Shown here in pieces: positions 22,341 through 37,307 of a stretch of 64,000 nucleotides of DNA. How positions within the stretch are numbered: the stretch's first letter is position 1; the number at the start of each line of letters is the position of its first letter. This DNA is from Bigelowiella natans CCMP2755 (lineage: Eukaryota > Cercozoa > Chlorarachniophyceae). Position numbers and translations under genes: made by a program. The notes below the pieces were generated by a model. The model did no database searches. It worked only from the letters and a program-made list of their open reading frames with translations, and was not told the DNA's origin. The stretch lies in NCBI GenBank assembly GCA_000320545.1, contig ADNK01000773.1:41369-105368 (forward strand), read 5' to 3'.

Positions 22341-25300
22341 CTAATCAGACTCGAAAATGTTGATGTTCAGTTTCTTCACGACTCCTGAGACAGCGGCTCC
22401 AATCTTTCCGCGCCTTCTTTGAGAGAGAATGGGGTGCATCTTATCCAACTGTAATAAAGATACCAAAGCGACTCAGTCAGTTTATGCTGAAGGAGGTGAA
22501 CAAGATTGACAGAAGCTAACCTGCCGCTTGCACTCAATTGCTTCATGTTCATTTGGTAGCTTAAATTGCTTCGGTTTTTGCTCTTTGGACTATGGGTGGA
22601 ATAGGAATAAAAAGAGGGATAATAATTGGATATTTAGAGGATAAACTTAACATTTTTTATCATGGTCAAGGAAATATAGATATTAGTGAATGTGTGTATG
22701 TGTGCGTGCGTGTGTGTGTGTGTGTGTGTGTGTGGCGTCTATCCCACTCATATACCTGTATCACAATGGTATTTGCAATGTGCTCGAAGCCCTTCACGTC
22801 CTCCCTATAGATGATGATCATAATTATGAATAATTATTGTTATTAATAATAATAATGACGAGTGCTTGTGGGTAGGCCAAGATATTAGAAATATATATTA
22901 GAAATAGAGGCTCAAGATGATATGAGGTATCGTTTTTACCACAACAGCTTGAACACGGCTGGGGGTGGTTTCCGATATCTTGAGAAGCTGGTTGGATGAT
23001 GCTTCGAGGACAGCATGAGAATACGGAGGTTGCTGATGATTAGATTGCCGTTTAGAGAACAGAACATCCTGAGGTAGGTCTCTCCCTTCTTCTCTTCTTT
23101 GGACAAGCTCAAGTCCTGGATCTCGTGCAACCGTAGCTGAGCTGCCATCATTGCGTCTAGGGGATTGTATGGCCTCAGAACCCTGTCTTGACCGATGTAA
23201 CGTGGGTACCGCGCTCGATCATTCTCAAACGTCGTATCACAACACGTCGCTGTGTTTCCAATGCCCTGTAAGAGCTTCGAAGCTGCTTGTATCGAGCCTG
23301 CAGCAGGTTTGAGGCCGACACCCACCACCCCTGTACCGATTCCTCTGAGAAGCCCCTTCCATCCTTGGAGTCTATATCCATGGTAGGGGTCCAAGACGAT
23401 ACCAGTGACTCCCCTGAATACTCCCATCGCAACACTCTTGCCTCCCTCGATCACTCCCTCTCCAATGTGCCTTGGCGGCCTTCTAGCATTCATTCGCGAC
23501 TGCCTTTGGAATTCCTCGTCCATGCCGAGAACAGCAATGCCCTCTGCGAGCTTTCCCGTCACCTTGGAAGCAGCCCCGAAGACCCCTGTGACTGTGTGCT
23601 TGAGCAGGCTGGTAGTTCCTCTTGCTAACCCTCTTCCGAAGTCCTGGGGGCTCGACACGAGGCCTTTCGCTGGTTCGTAGAAGAAATCGAAGACCCCAGA
23701 GCCAAGGTTGTTGACAAGCTGGACTGGATTCCCGAGTATCTCCAGGGATCCGAGCACTTTGTATGCTTCTCTTAGTACCTGGCTTAGGTAGTGCTTCTTT
23801 ATCGGGACGAGCAGCGTTGATGTGTTTCCATACGCGTCTTCAATCGTAAGAGATTTCAGTCTAATGGGAGCTTCATCGATGTCAATGGCAGTACCCGCAG
23901 CATTCTTAAGCCATTTGAGAGGGTTGAAAACAGCACCACCTTCGCTCATATACTGATTCCTCACCTCAGAGCTGAGCTCCAAAGAGATGTCAACAGCTAT
24001 CGGATGGAGTTGCAGGAAGGAGAAGAACATCTTGCTTGCGCTTGAGGCAGGTAAGGGGTATAACTTATCGACCATTTGTGTGACGAAATCAGAGCCATCA
24101 TCATCATCGTTCTGCAACCCTAGGAGGTCTGCCTCCTCGGCGCAGAATTCGTCCGCGTATGATAACATTCGAAGCATTATTCTCTCTTCAATTGACAGCT
24201 TGAGCTTCTGCATGAGGAAGCTAGCATATTGATATATGCTCACAGGTACCCCGGTGATGGTTTTGCTCTGGTGCATGCTAAGTTGGAGGAAAGGCTTCTT
24301 CTCCGAGGGGGGCATTGGCTCCGGGGCGAGGACAATCGGAAATTGCGCGTTGCTCAAACAATTATCGAGCTGTGTGTGGAAAATGGAGGCTTCCATCGTC
24401 GTCTGAACAGGTGTATCTTCGTACGCGAGAACCATGCCTCTGATTTGAAAGAAGAAGATCTCCTCAGGAGTCGAGTCAATCATTGAAACACCAAACTCAG
24501 GTAAGGAGACGGTAGCGACTGTTTGTGCCCTTTCCTCGGGAGGGGGGGCGGGTCTGCTGGTCAACGACAGCCAAAGTTGCCCGCCGCTCAGACTGTGAAC
24601 TAGTACGTTTGCGTTTTCATCAGGTACAACCATTTTTTCCCAGTACATCATGTGCTGCTCATCTCGGCCTCGCTTTTCCTCGTGAAGCTGTTTTTCGTCC
24701 TCTTCCATAGCAATGGTGGAGCCGAACTCACCGGCCCCTTGATCACGTAGCTCTGCTGCCCTATCCTCGAATGCTTTTGGCTCAGCGATGGGAGCTTGGG
24801 CAAGGTCTAATCTCGAGTAACCAATATGCACCCATGACTTAAGCTTCTGGGCTGCTGTTGCCACCCTATACGTGCCCCCCCCCCCTTTACCGTGATTGAT
24901 ATTATGTGCATAGCAATCTAAACGGATGTAGGATCCGTTGACCTCATCCTCGTCGACATAGAATTCGAACGGTTCATCGTAGTCTACGCCCCTGACCGAT
25001 GGCACGCTAGGGTCGGGGTCATGAAGAACACACATCCGCTTGTGCGTGCCGTGGGTAACTACGAGAATCACTCGGAACTCATCCTCCTTGGCTGGAGGTT
25101 CATCATCAGCAAACCTAACTACTGTTCCTGTCGGCAATTGGCCCTCGAACATGTTGAGCTTCGCATCGCCTATCTTCAATGTAAACTGCACTTGTTTGAC
25201 AGGCGCCTGGGCTTGTGACCTTTGATGGCGACTCACATCTTCCAAGCCCTGCTGCCTTCTCTCTTGCCTCAGCTGAGAGATGTGCTTTCGAAGAACTTTT

Positions 25301-28300
25301 TTGCACCTTTCACGCATTTTCAATTGGAGGGTAAATTCAGCCTTGTCCCTCTGGATCACCACGCGCGTTGACGGGTACCATGTTATCTTGATGTGGACCC
25401 TTGCCATCCATCTGTTTATATGCCTCATAGAATCAAGCCGCAGCCATTTTTGAATCTCCACGGGGCTGCTATGATCTTTCTGCTCTGATATTTTCTTCCG
25501 TAGCCTTTTCAGGTCAAGGATGACTCCGCCAAGGAAATCGGCAGGGGCCACCATGTTTTTGTTGAACAGGGCAATTTTCATGGGGGAGTGTAGAGGTCCC
25601 TCCTCGTCAAGGCGCATCTTCCTTTCGCTTGGAGTTACATCGAAATCGAACGTTTGATCAAACCACGGGTTCAGGTTGTGTCGAAGGACTTTCGTCTTGC
25701 GAGTCTCTCCGTTGAACTTGACTTGAGCGTACACATCGGACTTTCCATGCCATTTGACTCCCTCGACAGAGCTTGCCTCAATAATCGTAATTCTGAGCCA
25801 CTCACTGCTTCGACTAGCGGATTTGCTGTCTCTATCAGCATCAGCATTCTCTTCCTTCAAGCTTGTTCTCAAGGCTCCAATCTTTCTTTTCAAGCGTTTT
25901 CTTTCCTGGTTCACCAGCCCCTCCCTGCGGGACAAAACCTCACTGGAATTGATCTTTTGGAGCAATCGGAGCTGTTTCTCCTGCTTTCTCTGCTCCTCGG
26001 GAGAAGAGCGGGGGTCGTGCACGACGTCTGGGTTTGGAAGATCGGAGAGAACCAGCACCTTCGTCGGCCCCTCAGCGACGAGATAGACGTACAGTATCCT
26101 GTTTGGGTTAGTGAGGACTATTCGGTCTAAGTGACCAGACTCGTTGAGGTCGTACACACGCTCCCCTTTGTAATCTCCTCTCACCTCCAGTGCCAGTGCA
26201 AGCTCATTTTTTATTCCTAGAGGCTGGTCCCAAGAGTAGGTAGAAAGGGTGTAGGGGTCAACAACTGTCCACTTGTTAACGCTTTTCTGGCAGTAGCGCA
26301 ACCGATCGAATGCGGTGCGATTCACTATGCGAAATGGGGGGCAATCAGGATGCTCTCTATCGATGACGACAAATAGAGTTCCATCTGACGCTTCCTCGGA
26401 CGCCCGCACCTCAACTCTCACAAGAAAAGCTTGCGATGAATCCTTCCCTCGCACAATTAGGCCAAAATCCCCCGGTTCGGAGATTTTAAAGCTCCCCGAC
26501 CACTCCCAAGCAGAAGGCTGTTCTTGCTTCTTCCCGGTTGAGGAGGAGGAGGAGTAGGGAGTATCATCATCTTCCCTGTCCTCTGCGAGCACCCTGAACG
26601 TGATTAACTCCTTCTGAGTGCCATGGATAAGGTGGAACGGTGCACGCCCTCCTGCTGGCACTATCAGTGACCCAGGGTACCTATGCTGCCTCAACTCCAG
26701 CCGAAGGTTGAGGTTGTTGACAATCACGTGCCGCGAGCACAAGGTAATCATCCGCGTCCGCACGAACTTGCCCGTACCAGCCGCCGAGACAAGGCCGATA
26801 TCGAATCGTGCATTTGCCCAGTAAAGATCAGGATTCTTCCCGTCTGTTGCAGATGCGTAACATGAGACGACTTGCGTTTCTGCACTGTCCAATGACATAT
26901 AATCTGACCAATGCGACCGAATGGGTCGCTGTGTCTTCATACTCACACGTGTGCTTCCCTTTGTAGAACTCACACTTAGCATTTCCGCGCGTCTGCACGC
27001 CTTGGCATCGATCGACCTGACCTTACGAATACTACTCTTCTTGGAGTTCCTTGTTGTTTTTGCATCAATAACCGATTTCCCATCCGCTGCTGCTGCATGT
27101 GACGACGACGACGACCACTGAGCAAACATCTGATCATTTTGATCATCATCCTCGTTTTGGCTGGAGGGAGCCTCAATTCTCTTCGCACCAAGGGTGTATT
27201 TATCCAAGCTTAGTTGCAAAGAAAGGCCGGTTGCGTCGAAAATCCAATACGGCACATAAATCGCTACTCTTCTGCTATGACTCAGACCGAGAGCCCAGGC
27301 CGAAACCATATCACAGTGAATGTACATTTGGGTTTCAGATCTCGACGGCATTATGGGTATTGACTTCGTTTCCTCTCCGTTCTGATTGTCAGGCTTTGAT
27401 GAGATTTCCAGTTTTTCTGACCACGACTGAGCGTAGCCATCCACCTTGAGTTGCATGTAGCATCTCCGCGTGGCTGGAAAGCTGAACATCTCGAACGAAC
27501 CAGCCCTTGCTATCCTGACCGTAACGATGTTGTTTCCCATCCTACCACCGTGCAGAGCTGACGAGACAGCTGCTGTTTTTGGCAGTAGCGGGGTGCTCAT
27601 GATATCGTTTTCTATCTCCGGGATAGACCGTGTAGCTCCTCCTCCTCCTCCTCCTCCTCCTCCAATGGTTCTACTTCCAGATACCATGACTGTTGCCGAG
27701 CAAGTCAGCACATTCTCGAGAACAAATGGCGGGCGGATGGTGAGGTTCACAACCGAACTCGATTTGTATTTAGAAGCAAACACGCAGAGGTAAAACGCCC
27801 TTCCGCTGGTGGAGGTGCACCTAACCGTAATGTGAGGCGAGTACAGTAGGCCTTCAGCGGCTTCATCTGGATTCTTCGAAGGCTCCATCTTATCCACAAG
27901 AGATTGAACTGTTAGTGCTTCAGAGAAACTGTACTGGTCGTCTTCCCTCCTTTCTTTGGACTCATCCACCACCACATCGCAGCGCTTCTGCTGCTGAGGG
28001 ATAGAGATGGGCTTAAATTGAAGCCCTCGAGTGGCAACAGAGACTGGAACCCACCTCTTCTTTCCTGGATCGATGCAAATACTTCCACACTGCAGCTCCA
28101 CGACCGTATCATTGGAAATCGACACTGTAGAGTGGGTAGCTAAGATCTTGATACCCCCGACAACTCGGTTCTCAAATACGATGGTATGTCCTAGATCAAA
28201 AACTACGCTTTTCTTCTGCTTCCTCTTCTGCTTCTTCTCCTCCTCCTCTTGCTGCTGCTGCTGCTGCTTTAGTTTGATGTCATCGTCATCATCCATCCTT

Positions 28301-31300
28301 TCTTTACTTCGCCCAGTAGGCTGCAGCTTGTACTCAACCTTACCAACGGTGTTCATGTCGTAAGGGGGTAATGGCTGAAATCCATCAAAAGTAACTATAA
28401 CATGGTGATTTTTAGTTTCCTCCCCAAACAACAATGGAGCTTCGTTACTCGATGCTAGGTCGCCAGATTTCGCCTCTCCCTCTGGCAAAGAGTATCTGAG
28501 CTTCATCTCTGTCAGGTTCTCCAACATAAAGGGGGAATACTTCTGCATTTTCCCCTCTGTTGTCTTTACCTTTTGGTCCTTCTCAACCTTGTTAATAAGC
28601 GCACGAGTGCTTCTCAGAGCGTCTACCATCGCCCTGGTGAGGTTGACGTACAAAGGTTTATCAGCTCGGACTTGTGCACTCATACCATGGCCTGCCACCA
28701 TCCACACGTCCGTCTGCAAGCTCCAAGGCTCGATCATAGGCTCCCATGCCTCAATCTCTTGGTTGTAATAATTGGCACGGAAGCCCAAGCTTGTGCTGAT
28801 ACGTTGCTGGTGTGCAAAGCCGCTCACAACCGTCTTGAAGTGCGATAGGTCGAAGCATGCAAATTGCATATCAATTCCTGTAACGTTGTTTACGAATGTG
28901 ATACGGATTCCTTCAAATATTGCCATAATTTCTTGCTCTCCATATGATTGTGCCTCATCCATAGACTCGATAGAGCCAACGAATGTCTTTGCGTTTAGCT
29001 TTCTCGGATCTACGAGATATCCTCCTTGCCGTCTCCACACTTTTTGCATAAATTCAAGGCCTTTTCCCTTCACTTTCGTTAGTTTAATCTGATCAGCAAT
29101 ACCTGTAGTGTCAGTTATTGTCGCCTTTGCGTCATCCTCTCCGCTCTTGGAATCCTTCCCGTCATCGTCATCACTTTCTGAGGAGGAAAGCACCTCCAAA
29201 CTCTTCATCACCAACTTGTAATCTTGATACGTTAAACGAAGATTCACCAACCCCCCATACAACTTCGCTGTCATCAGAGCGTCGTTCTTGAGAAAGAAAG
29301 ACTTGCCTTGCGAAACATTCAGACTCATGTTAAATGGGTCCATGATATAGTGGCCTGTCTGTAAACTCTTCAATTGATCCGAGATGCTCTGATTTTTGTT
29401 CAAAACCGTGTTGAACATTGTCACGTCTTTCAGCATTCCGCGCACGTTCATTTTCCCATCAACGTTTTTATCCAAGCCGAGATGAATGTTCCACGCAAGA
29501 CCAAGCGTTCTTGATATGTCAGCAAGGGGATCTTCAACGAGCTTTACAATGAGATCATTGAACATAACTGTTACTTTCATGGTGCTAGAAGCTTGCTCCT
29601 GTTTCCCCGCATCATCGTTATTTTGAGAATCAGTTGTACCGCCGTTTTTATTATTATTATCATCCTTGATACCATCCCCATCACTAGCACTGTCGCTGTA
29701 GTCGTCTGCGGAGCTTGTTCTCGAGTATTCGGATTGTCTCTCAGGATCCCCTGTTGTCATAACCACAGGTTCCTCAGCTAAATTTTTCGATGAAAGCTGC
29801 ATCAGAAATTTGAGTTGGATGCGCGAAGCAATGACGCTAATAGTAGCGACTTGCATCAGTACGAAGAGATCCGGGTGCAAGACAGGATCTAGCTTGTTCT
29901 GAGGTATGTTTTGAATCGCAATGATCCGTGCGGCAATTGGCGTGGTTCCTCCCTTAATCTCTGGCTCCTGAATTTGGAATAGGGGCAGAGGTTTGTCTCT
30001 GGTAATGCCCTCAGTCATATTATCAAAGACAGACACAGCTTGGAGCTTGTTAAGCACGATATCCCACTTTGTGTAGACGATTGGCTTCAAATCCTTACAG
30101 TCAAAAAATTCGTCGCTTCCTCCTTGCGAGGCCGAGGTGGCAGAGAACCCTCCGCTCTCGACAGAAAGCATATTATGGAAAGTAGGAGGTTTGTCCAAGT
30201 TAACACCACCACCACCACCCTCTTGGTGTGAGATATCAGGAATCGGGATGTTCTTTCCTTCGTGGGTAGCAGCAGCCTGATTATTGCCTGTTGTTGCTGT
30301 TTCCGGCTGCGGAATACCAGATTCCTCGACGAGGGAGTTACAAATACCAATGTGCTCTAGAGTCATCACCATCATATTGCTGCTTTTCGAGCCTTGCGGA
30401 ACCACCATCTCAATTTTGTGCAGCTGAAGATCTACTTTGTAGAAGTCAAACACACTCTCTGCTTCTGAATTAATAGTGGGGGCTTTTTGTTCAACCCCCT
30501 TCTCTTTCTTCCACTCCTTTATGCGATGTACAACCTTTCGGTCTGTTGCGGTCAGCTTCTGACGATCAATGGTTCCTGGCGGGTAAGTGGAACGCTTTCT
30601 ATCAATTCCTACTACAGTTGCAGCTACCATATCATCGTTTTTCACATCATCGGTGACTCTCCTCGAGACGGTAGAACTTCCCGTTGCTGCGAATCTCTTT
30701 GCTTTAGAACGAGCCCTTGATCTGCTTTGAACGTGTTGCGACGAGCTTCTGTGTAAAAAGATATCCTCTTCCTCTTCAGGCTCAGGAGGCTTCATTTTCG
30801 CCATCTCGGCAAGGATTGCATTTGGATACCCCATCATCTCTTGAACAAACCGATTCAAGAATGTCAACTTTATTCCCGATATTGCTCCCTGAAGAGTCAC
30901 TTTCGGAGTTTGATCTATGCTTAGATATGTTGAGTGAAGGTCTGTCTGCTCCCATGATTTATACAAGGTTTTGTTACGCATATGCACATTCAAATCGATC
31001 AGCTTCTTGCCTTTCGTGCACTCGATCATGTATGGATACATCGGGGCTACTCCAGTCAAATCTCGCATCCAAATGCCATCCAGGGATAAGTGTGCTCTTT
31101 TATGCTCGACGGAATCACTGAATGAAGCAGAGAACCCATCAATCAACGCTCTCCCTAGAACCTTCCCACGGGTACAAAGAATCACTTGAAGAGACTCGAA
31201 CGATGTCTCGACTTTGGTGAGAAAAATTTCTTCTTTCAGTTGGGATTTCGTCGTTTTCTTGTGCTCGTCCTGATACTTCGATAGAGCTTGATTCAGATAG

Positions 31301-32781
31301 TCTGTTTTATCGCCCTCTGGTATCTGCTGCTGCTCTCCCTGTACAGTGCCAGCAGCAGGCATCAGCTCTTCAATATCGTCGTCGTCTTCCGCATCGATGT
31401 CCGAAGGCGAAGGGGGCATCAATTGATATTGGAAAAAATACGCCATTTTAGGTATGGTCTCGTGGTTCGTTGAGAAGACGAGTGTGCCCACTTTCAACTT
31501 CATTGTCGAATTGACGTTGTTGTAGACGTCAACTGCTTCAGGTGAAACCATATTAACTCTAATAGAGATGAAATTGTCTGAATCGTCACCGCTGTTGCCG
31601 CCCATTTTCTTGATTTCCATCCTCGAGCCTACCCTTTGTATCCTGGTAACGTGCTCTCGAATTGCAAGAGAATCAGCGTTAGTGGAGACCATATATCTAA
31701 ACGTCTCCCCGTGGCTTTGCAAACAGTCTTCCACTGCTATGCTTTTCACGGAGAGACTAGCTTCCATATCGTATTCTCTTTGGCGGAAGTGCATCGCTAT
31801 TTTCCCAACTTTCATTCCAATGATATCCACAGGTTCGTTAGGATTGAGATCATTTGTTATCTTCATACTCACGGATTCGATCTGCAAGTTGAAATTGTAT
31901 TTAGTGTTCCTGTAGTCGGGTTTCTTGGCTTCCTCAATTTTTTTCAACTTTTCCTCCTCCTCCTCTTGCTTTTTCTTCTCCGTATTTGTAGTATCATCTT
32001 CGGTAGATCCTTGCTGCCCATTCTGGGCCTCCTTGCTGTCGCCTGCAACGCCAGGAGCAGCACCAGCTGTCGCTGCTGCCTTCTTTTCCAAACTGTACTT
32101 AGAATCATCTAAGCTTGCCTCGCTCTCTGGAGAAGCAGCAGACAGAGCTTCCGAGATTTTCAGTAGTCTCCGAACGCGTAAAGAAGATACAGCCAGGTGT
32201 AACCTTGTGATTGACCCCTTAGCGTTGATGGAAGGCAAGGAAAGCAAAGCTGTGGAGATTGCATTATCAAGAGCCAGGGGAATGCTAAACGGCTCTACAA
32301 TCACCATCCTATATATTGAATCAAGACATACGAACATCATTACCTCGTCAACATTAGCCACTTACACTCATCTCTATGATCTTTTTGCAATAATATGTCC
32401 AATAACATAACATCATCATTGTGGTTGTGCATGTTTTTGTTCTTCCTTTGCCCTTATTCGTCATCCATCATAAAATGTACACCACCTTTGCTTTGCATCC
32501 ACGGAACGCCACTTCGCTCCTTGTTCACTTAGGAAAAGACTAAGATCCTGCGTAAGCAACAATTGTAAACTCTACAAAATAGATATATAGAGGAGTGCAA
32601 AGTACCTTTAGCTCGAGCACAAAAGAATCATAGAGCGACTCTTGATAGCTGAAGGAGCACATTGTATAAAATATTAGCATCAGCATCATTTCAGCAAGTA
32701 CTCGCAACGAGTTCAGGTTAGATTTGTGTTACGGTTCCCCCTTCCCTCCACACAGGTACACACACACACACACACACTATT

Positions 32782-32820
<39 letters not shown>

Positions 32821-35800
32821 TTATAATCCACATAGGTTTGAATGCGTGTGTGCATGTTTGTGTACAGTAGGCACAGTATATGATAGAACACTCGAGCTGA
32901 AGAAACAACCTTTCTGTAAGCTCTTTTTGACTGTTGGCAGTTTCTATCAGCTGTTTAATCTCTTTTGTTGTCTAAAATATGCGATAGATGAAGACATATT
33001 TTATTTATATATTTAAAATATTTGTTCGATGATGATTAGACACAGATCTTTCAAGGCAATTAGAATCAAAATAATGTTCAACAAGATGTGATTTGTACTA
33101 AGATTTAATGCGGTAGATCCGATGTAAACATTCAATATCTCTTTCTCGGCAAAGAAAAGATATTCTGTCGGATCTTACTTTGTGAGTTGAATCCAAACTC
33201 TTATTCCCAATATAAATAAATAAACAAATAGAAAATTCCAATGCCAAGGACGTCCAGCAAAGAACAAAAAGAAGTAATGAAGGATTTGCGACTGTCGCCA
33301 TGCTACGACGATTACACAGAAGGCAATAAGACCTTGAGTCTTTGAGCCAGCCGTGATTTGAGCATAAGAGTACCCAGATCAAGAACAAGCACGTTCGACG
33401 TTTCGCTTGTGGGGTCTTCTGGAATAACGATGCAGGGCGCTTTGATCACCTGTTTGTTTGATGTGAAACAATTAGTCGATGATTTTGTAGGAACATTTAG
33501 TGGCCAGCATGCTCGACATCACCATCATTATCATTATCTCAGAAGTATGTACCACATCAATTAATGTCCTCCTCCTGTTCTCAATCGCTTGCATCAGTCT
33601 TTGGCTTGCGTCCTACGAGAATTAGATACATCTAGGAGTCAGCCTTAAATGTGAGTTTCTATATAGCTATACTCATCATATGGAAACTGAAGAGTCAACG
33701 AACAATTGTTATCATCATTATTACTATTATTATTTTTAATCCTTACAAAGATCAACGGCATAAAGGTGTGCCTGTACCTGCTGAATCTCAGCTAGCTTTT
33801 CCATCGCCTTGATATACAACAACACATTATATATGCATATCAACCAAATACTCATACAAGCAAAGAGCTACTTCTAGCATAAAAATAAGCTATCATCCGG
33901 CTGCTAAGCCATTGCTAGGCTGCAAGGATGACCACGAGTGTTATCATTCAGGCACTGGTAATACCTGGTCTTTAAGTTGTGACAGATTCACAGGTTCCGG
34001 GGGGGTGAAGAAATTTGATATCTCATCGATCAAATTCATGAGAACCACTACGTCAATGGAATCCAGCCGCACCTAGTATCGCCAGTACACATATGCACAT
34101 CAAGCCATGTGTTTCGTTTTCATCGTCTCCTCGCATTGATGATTCGTGGTTGTGCTACCTTCGCAACACTATCGAGATCATTCGGATTGTCAGGAGGATT
34201 GGTTTCATATTGAATGTCCACCAGCTGTGTCTGGGTAGTAGGATAATGCAAGGTTTGATTCCTCATTTATTTCACCAATGATGACATCATCTATGCTGCT
34301 GCAGCTTCGAACATATCAGTTGCCTACTGGTGGCAAGTTATGTGACCTTTTCATCGGACCCTGTATTTCTCAGAAAATAACGGTGTTGACTGTTTGGTGT
34401 GACATGGTCCTGAGCGTTGAGTTCTTTCACGCTAACAGCTGCCTGCATCGATTGTGGCCTTGAAGATAGAAATCGAGGTTGTATTTATCAATGCTAAAAA
34501 ATACTAGAAAAGAATCGAGAAGCGCCACGTACCTTGCTTGATAAGAAAGTCGCATATCATTAATCTCAAATACGATGATCTCGTGTTTATCATCCTGCAA
34601 GAATGAAAGAGTGAATAGTTGCCGCGGACATTGAGAATAATATGCGCGAATATACAGGAAGCATGTGCAAGAGGATAGCTGTTCACCTTCATGGTAAAGA
34701 ATAACTGCTGGAATACTACATTTGCCACCGTGTGTACATACCTGCAAAAAAGGGATGGTGATAAATTAGACATGAAACACACTTCAGTGAATTACAACAT
34801 ATCAGAAGTGTTATCATCCTGTTTTACTTTTTCGGAAGTCGTTCCATTTTATCGAGCAACTCCTGCGCCTTTTTCTCTTCCTCGCCCTTTGTATCCAGTA
34901 CTGCTTTATACTGATCTTTTGAAAGCACTTTCGCAGACCGGGGACCGGATATGAACATCGACGCTATACCTGGTCGTACGACATCAGCGATAATGACGAT
35001 GATGACACCCCGTTTATTATACAGACGTTGCAGCTGGAATTTCAGCTTCATTAATCGCAAGATATTCATTAACTAAAAAAATCTTATCATGCCTGCATGT
35101 ATTACCCCCCGTTATGCCGCCTCTACCATCCCGAATTCTGCTAGTGCGCTGAGGAGAATCGGTCTCTAATTCCAGCTTCGAAACTTCGTATGCATTCAAG
35201 CGGAATTGAACGACGTTGTTGAAGGACCACTTCTTCTCAAACTCCACCATCTTAATCAGCTCCTTTTTCTTGAGTTTGGGGTATTCATAAGAGCCTTTCT
35301 CATCCTCAAACAGCTTCTTGTACAATGAAATGTACTGATTGTATATTACGAGAAGAGCAGTCTTAGGCCTGGCAGAGGGCGAAATGATGATCACAGTACC
35401 TCGTCTCTTTCACTATCCTCCGGTTTCTCATTGTACTCGATCTTCGGCACTTCTGGTGGTTCCTGAGAGACGTCCTGGATAAAAAATGCAAGTTTAAGAA
35501 CAATATTGGTGGTTGACACCTCCACCTCAAAAGGAGTAGTATCCCGCACCTCAAGCATCTTCAGCATATTATAGTACTGGCATTTTGAGAGTGTGAATCT
35601 GGGGATATGGAAAATGGACTCATTATTACGATTGACGACATAGAGACAGTATTCAATGAGGAGTCGTCTTTTACCCAAGAGGTTTGAATATGAGATCGGC
35701 TCGGGTCTTGGCGATACCCTGCGGGGCAAGCCTAAGAAATTGTGAAGGTGTTCACCAAACTATTGCAGATGGCTAATGGCAAAATTTTGATTACTTCTCT

Positions 35801-37307
35801 TCATCTGCCTTCTCTTGTGCCAACCTAAAATCAAACGAGCATAAATAAAGTCAGGGGATTGAACCACACTTGTTCAAAGTTTAACTCGCAGATTTCTTCC
35901 AATTTGACCTCAATTCTGCGCTGATGGGTGGTATTATCCAAGCATATTGCTGAGCATCCTCTGGTTTCTTCCAAGCATCCTAAAAGAAAAGATACAGTTT
36001 CATAAGCATCAAACATCAGATCAAACCACTTTGAAACGTTTCCGCTCCTACTTCAAGCATGGGAAGTGTTGCCATTTCATGCCGATCTCCGAGCTCGTCA
36101 CGAGTGTTTAAGTACCTGAATAATTACTCAGTAAGTATGGCATATGAAGAAAGAAATAGAACGAATTCAATGGTAAACAAGAGTAATGGATTGCTTACAA
36201 TGAGAATTTTGACATCTCCAGTTTTCTGAAAATGCATGTTGGCTCCTTTGGGGGGGTGGTAGGTTTATAGTCCTTGTCTATTTATTGTTTGGCCAGAAGA
36301 CAACAGTCTACTTCAAAAAAATGATTTATTTTTGACTTATTTTCAGTTGAAGTTACCAGTAGTTTCGATGGTGATTTTTTCTAACAACATCCCGAATGCA
36401 TAAGCCTAAAACATTAGAGAGCATGAGTTTTCGCAAATAACTTATGCAGGGAGAAATCTGAACCTCTGACTCGAAGCGCACGTGTAAATTGCGAACATCC
36501 ACAGATATATTATCCTGAATCTTATCAGCCATACCTATATTTTGTACAAATTAGCATTGTAATACTTTTCCTCTGTGTGGAGTTTTTACCGTAAGCTTCC
36601 TGAGCTTCTTTGTTGTCAGGAAAGCTTGCGTTTTGCCAAGTGAGGAGGGAAGCCATCTTCGCCTACAAGAAGTCAAACATATCAATTTAGAATACCAAAC
36701 AGACTAAGCTCGCGATTTTACCGAAATCATATCTTCCACATATTTCTTAGGGTCGAACTTAGTCTCCCCTGTATTCGGGCCCACGACTATGAAGACGTCA
36801 GATACAGATGCCTAAAGCATGATTCAAATAATACTCAAAGTCTTCTTCACTACTTTATCATTCTTCAGTGTCGTCATACCTTAACTGGGCTTCTGACTGG
36901 CGATGAACTCATTAAGGCGGAATAATTTATTGTTGCGACAATCTTACCAACATATCCAATCTAATCATATGAAAAGGGTTATTAACTTGAACTGTATGAT
37001 CCCGCCATTGAAGGTAATTAATACCTTGATCTGAACGGGAAGGTTGAGAAAATCTAAAGCTTTGGGCTTGAATCGCATTTTCTCCACCTGCACCCAAAAT
37101 ATATTCGCATAACCTTCAACGTAAAAATTAAAAAGCGTGTACCGTCACCGTCCCGGAGAATGTATTGATAGAAGGACCTACATACCTGCAATCCAAATAT
37201 CATTTTGGCTTCCTGACGCCACGAATTAATGAATTGCATTCGTACCCTGGCTCGAAGTACTCTTTTAGATATGGGCCGGCGAGCTTCTGGGCAATGAAGG
37301 ACGCCAT
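22341..37307 (-). CDS. VPS13: VPS13-family bridge-like lipid transfer protein
   Basis: A bulk lipid-transfer protein acting at membrane contact sites. The start is ATG 37,307 (MASFIAQKLAGPYLKEYFEP). Small exons then give the chorein N-terminus: INTFSGTVTVEKMRFKPKAL, LDFLNLPVQIK, IGYVGKIV, and NISVDVRNLHVRFESE near 36,500. Roughly twenty short exons cover 32,308-37,307. One exon of about 9.4 kb (22,938-32,308) encodes most of the rod. It includes a VAB/SHR-BD region with VPYWIFDATGLSLQL (about 27,218-27,262), an internal C2 domain (LRITIIEASSVEG...LNPWFDQTFDF, about 25,480-25,810) and the C-terminal ATG2/VPS13 helical region (NPLKWLKNAAGTAIDID, about 23,880). Three small exons (about 22,757-22,803, 22,520-22,590 and 22,341-22,448) complete a PH-like C-terminus ending NINIFESD. 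The total is probably near 4,000 residues. The family is certain; which paralogue is not. Confidence 0.95.
32780..32818. repeat. (CA)n and (TA)n microsatellites in a VPS13 intron
   Basis: A CA tract at about 32,757-32,777 and a TA tract at about 32,787-32,816, in the introns upstream of the giant VPS13 exon. Confidence 0.9.

Noticed and set aside
34427..34782. Overlapping minus-strand open frames with hydrophobic runs
   Set aside because: They run through VPS13 introns; only short in-phase segments between splice sites are credited to VPS13.
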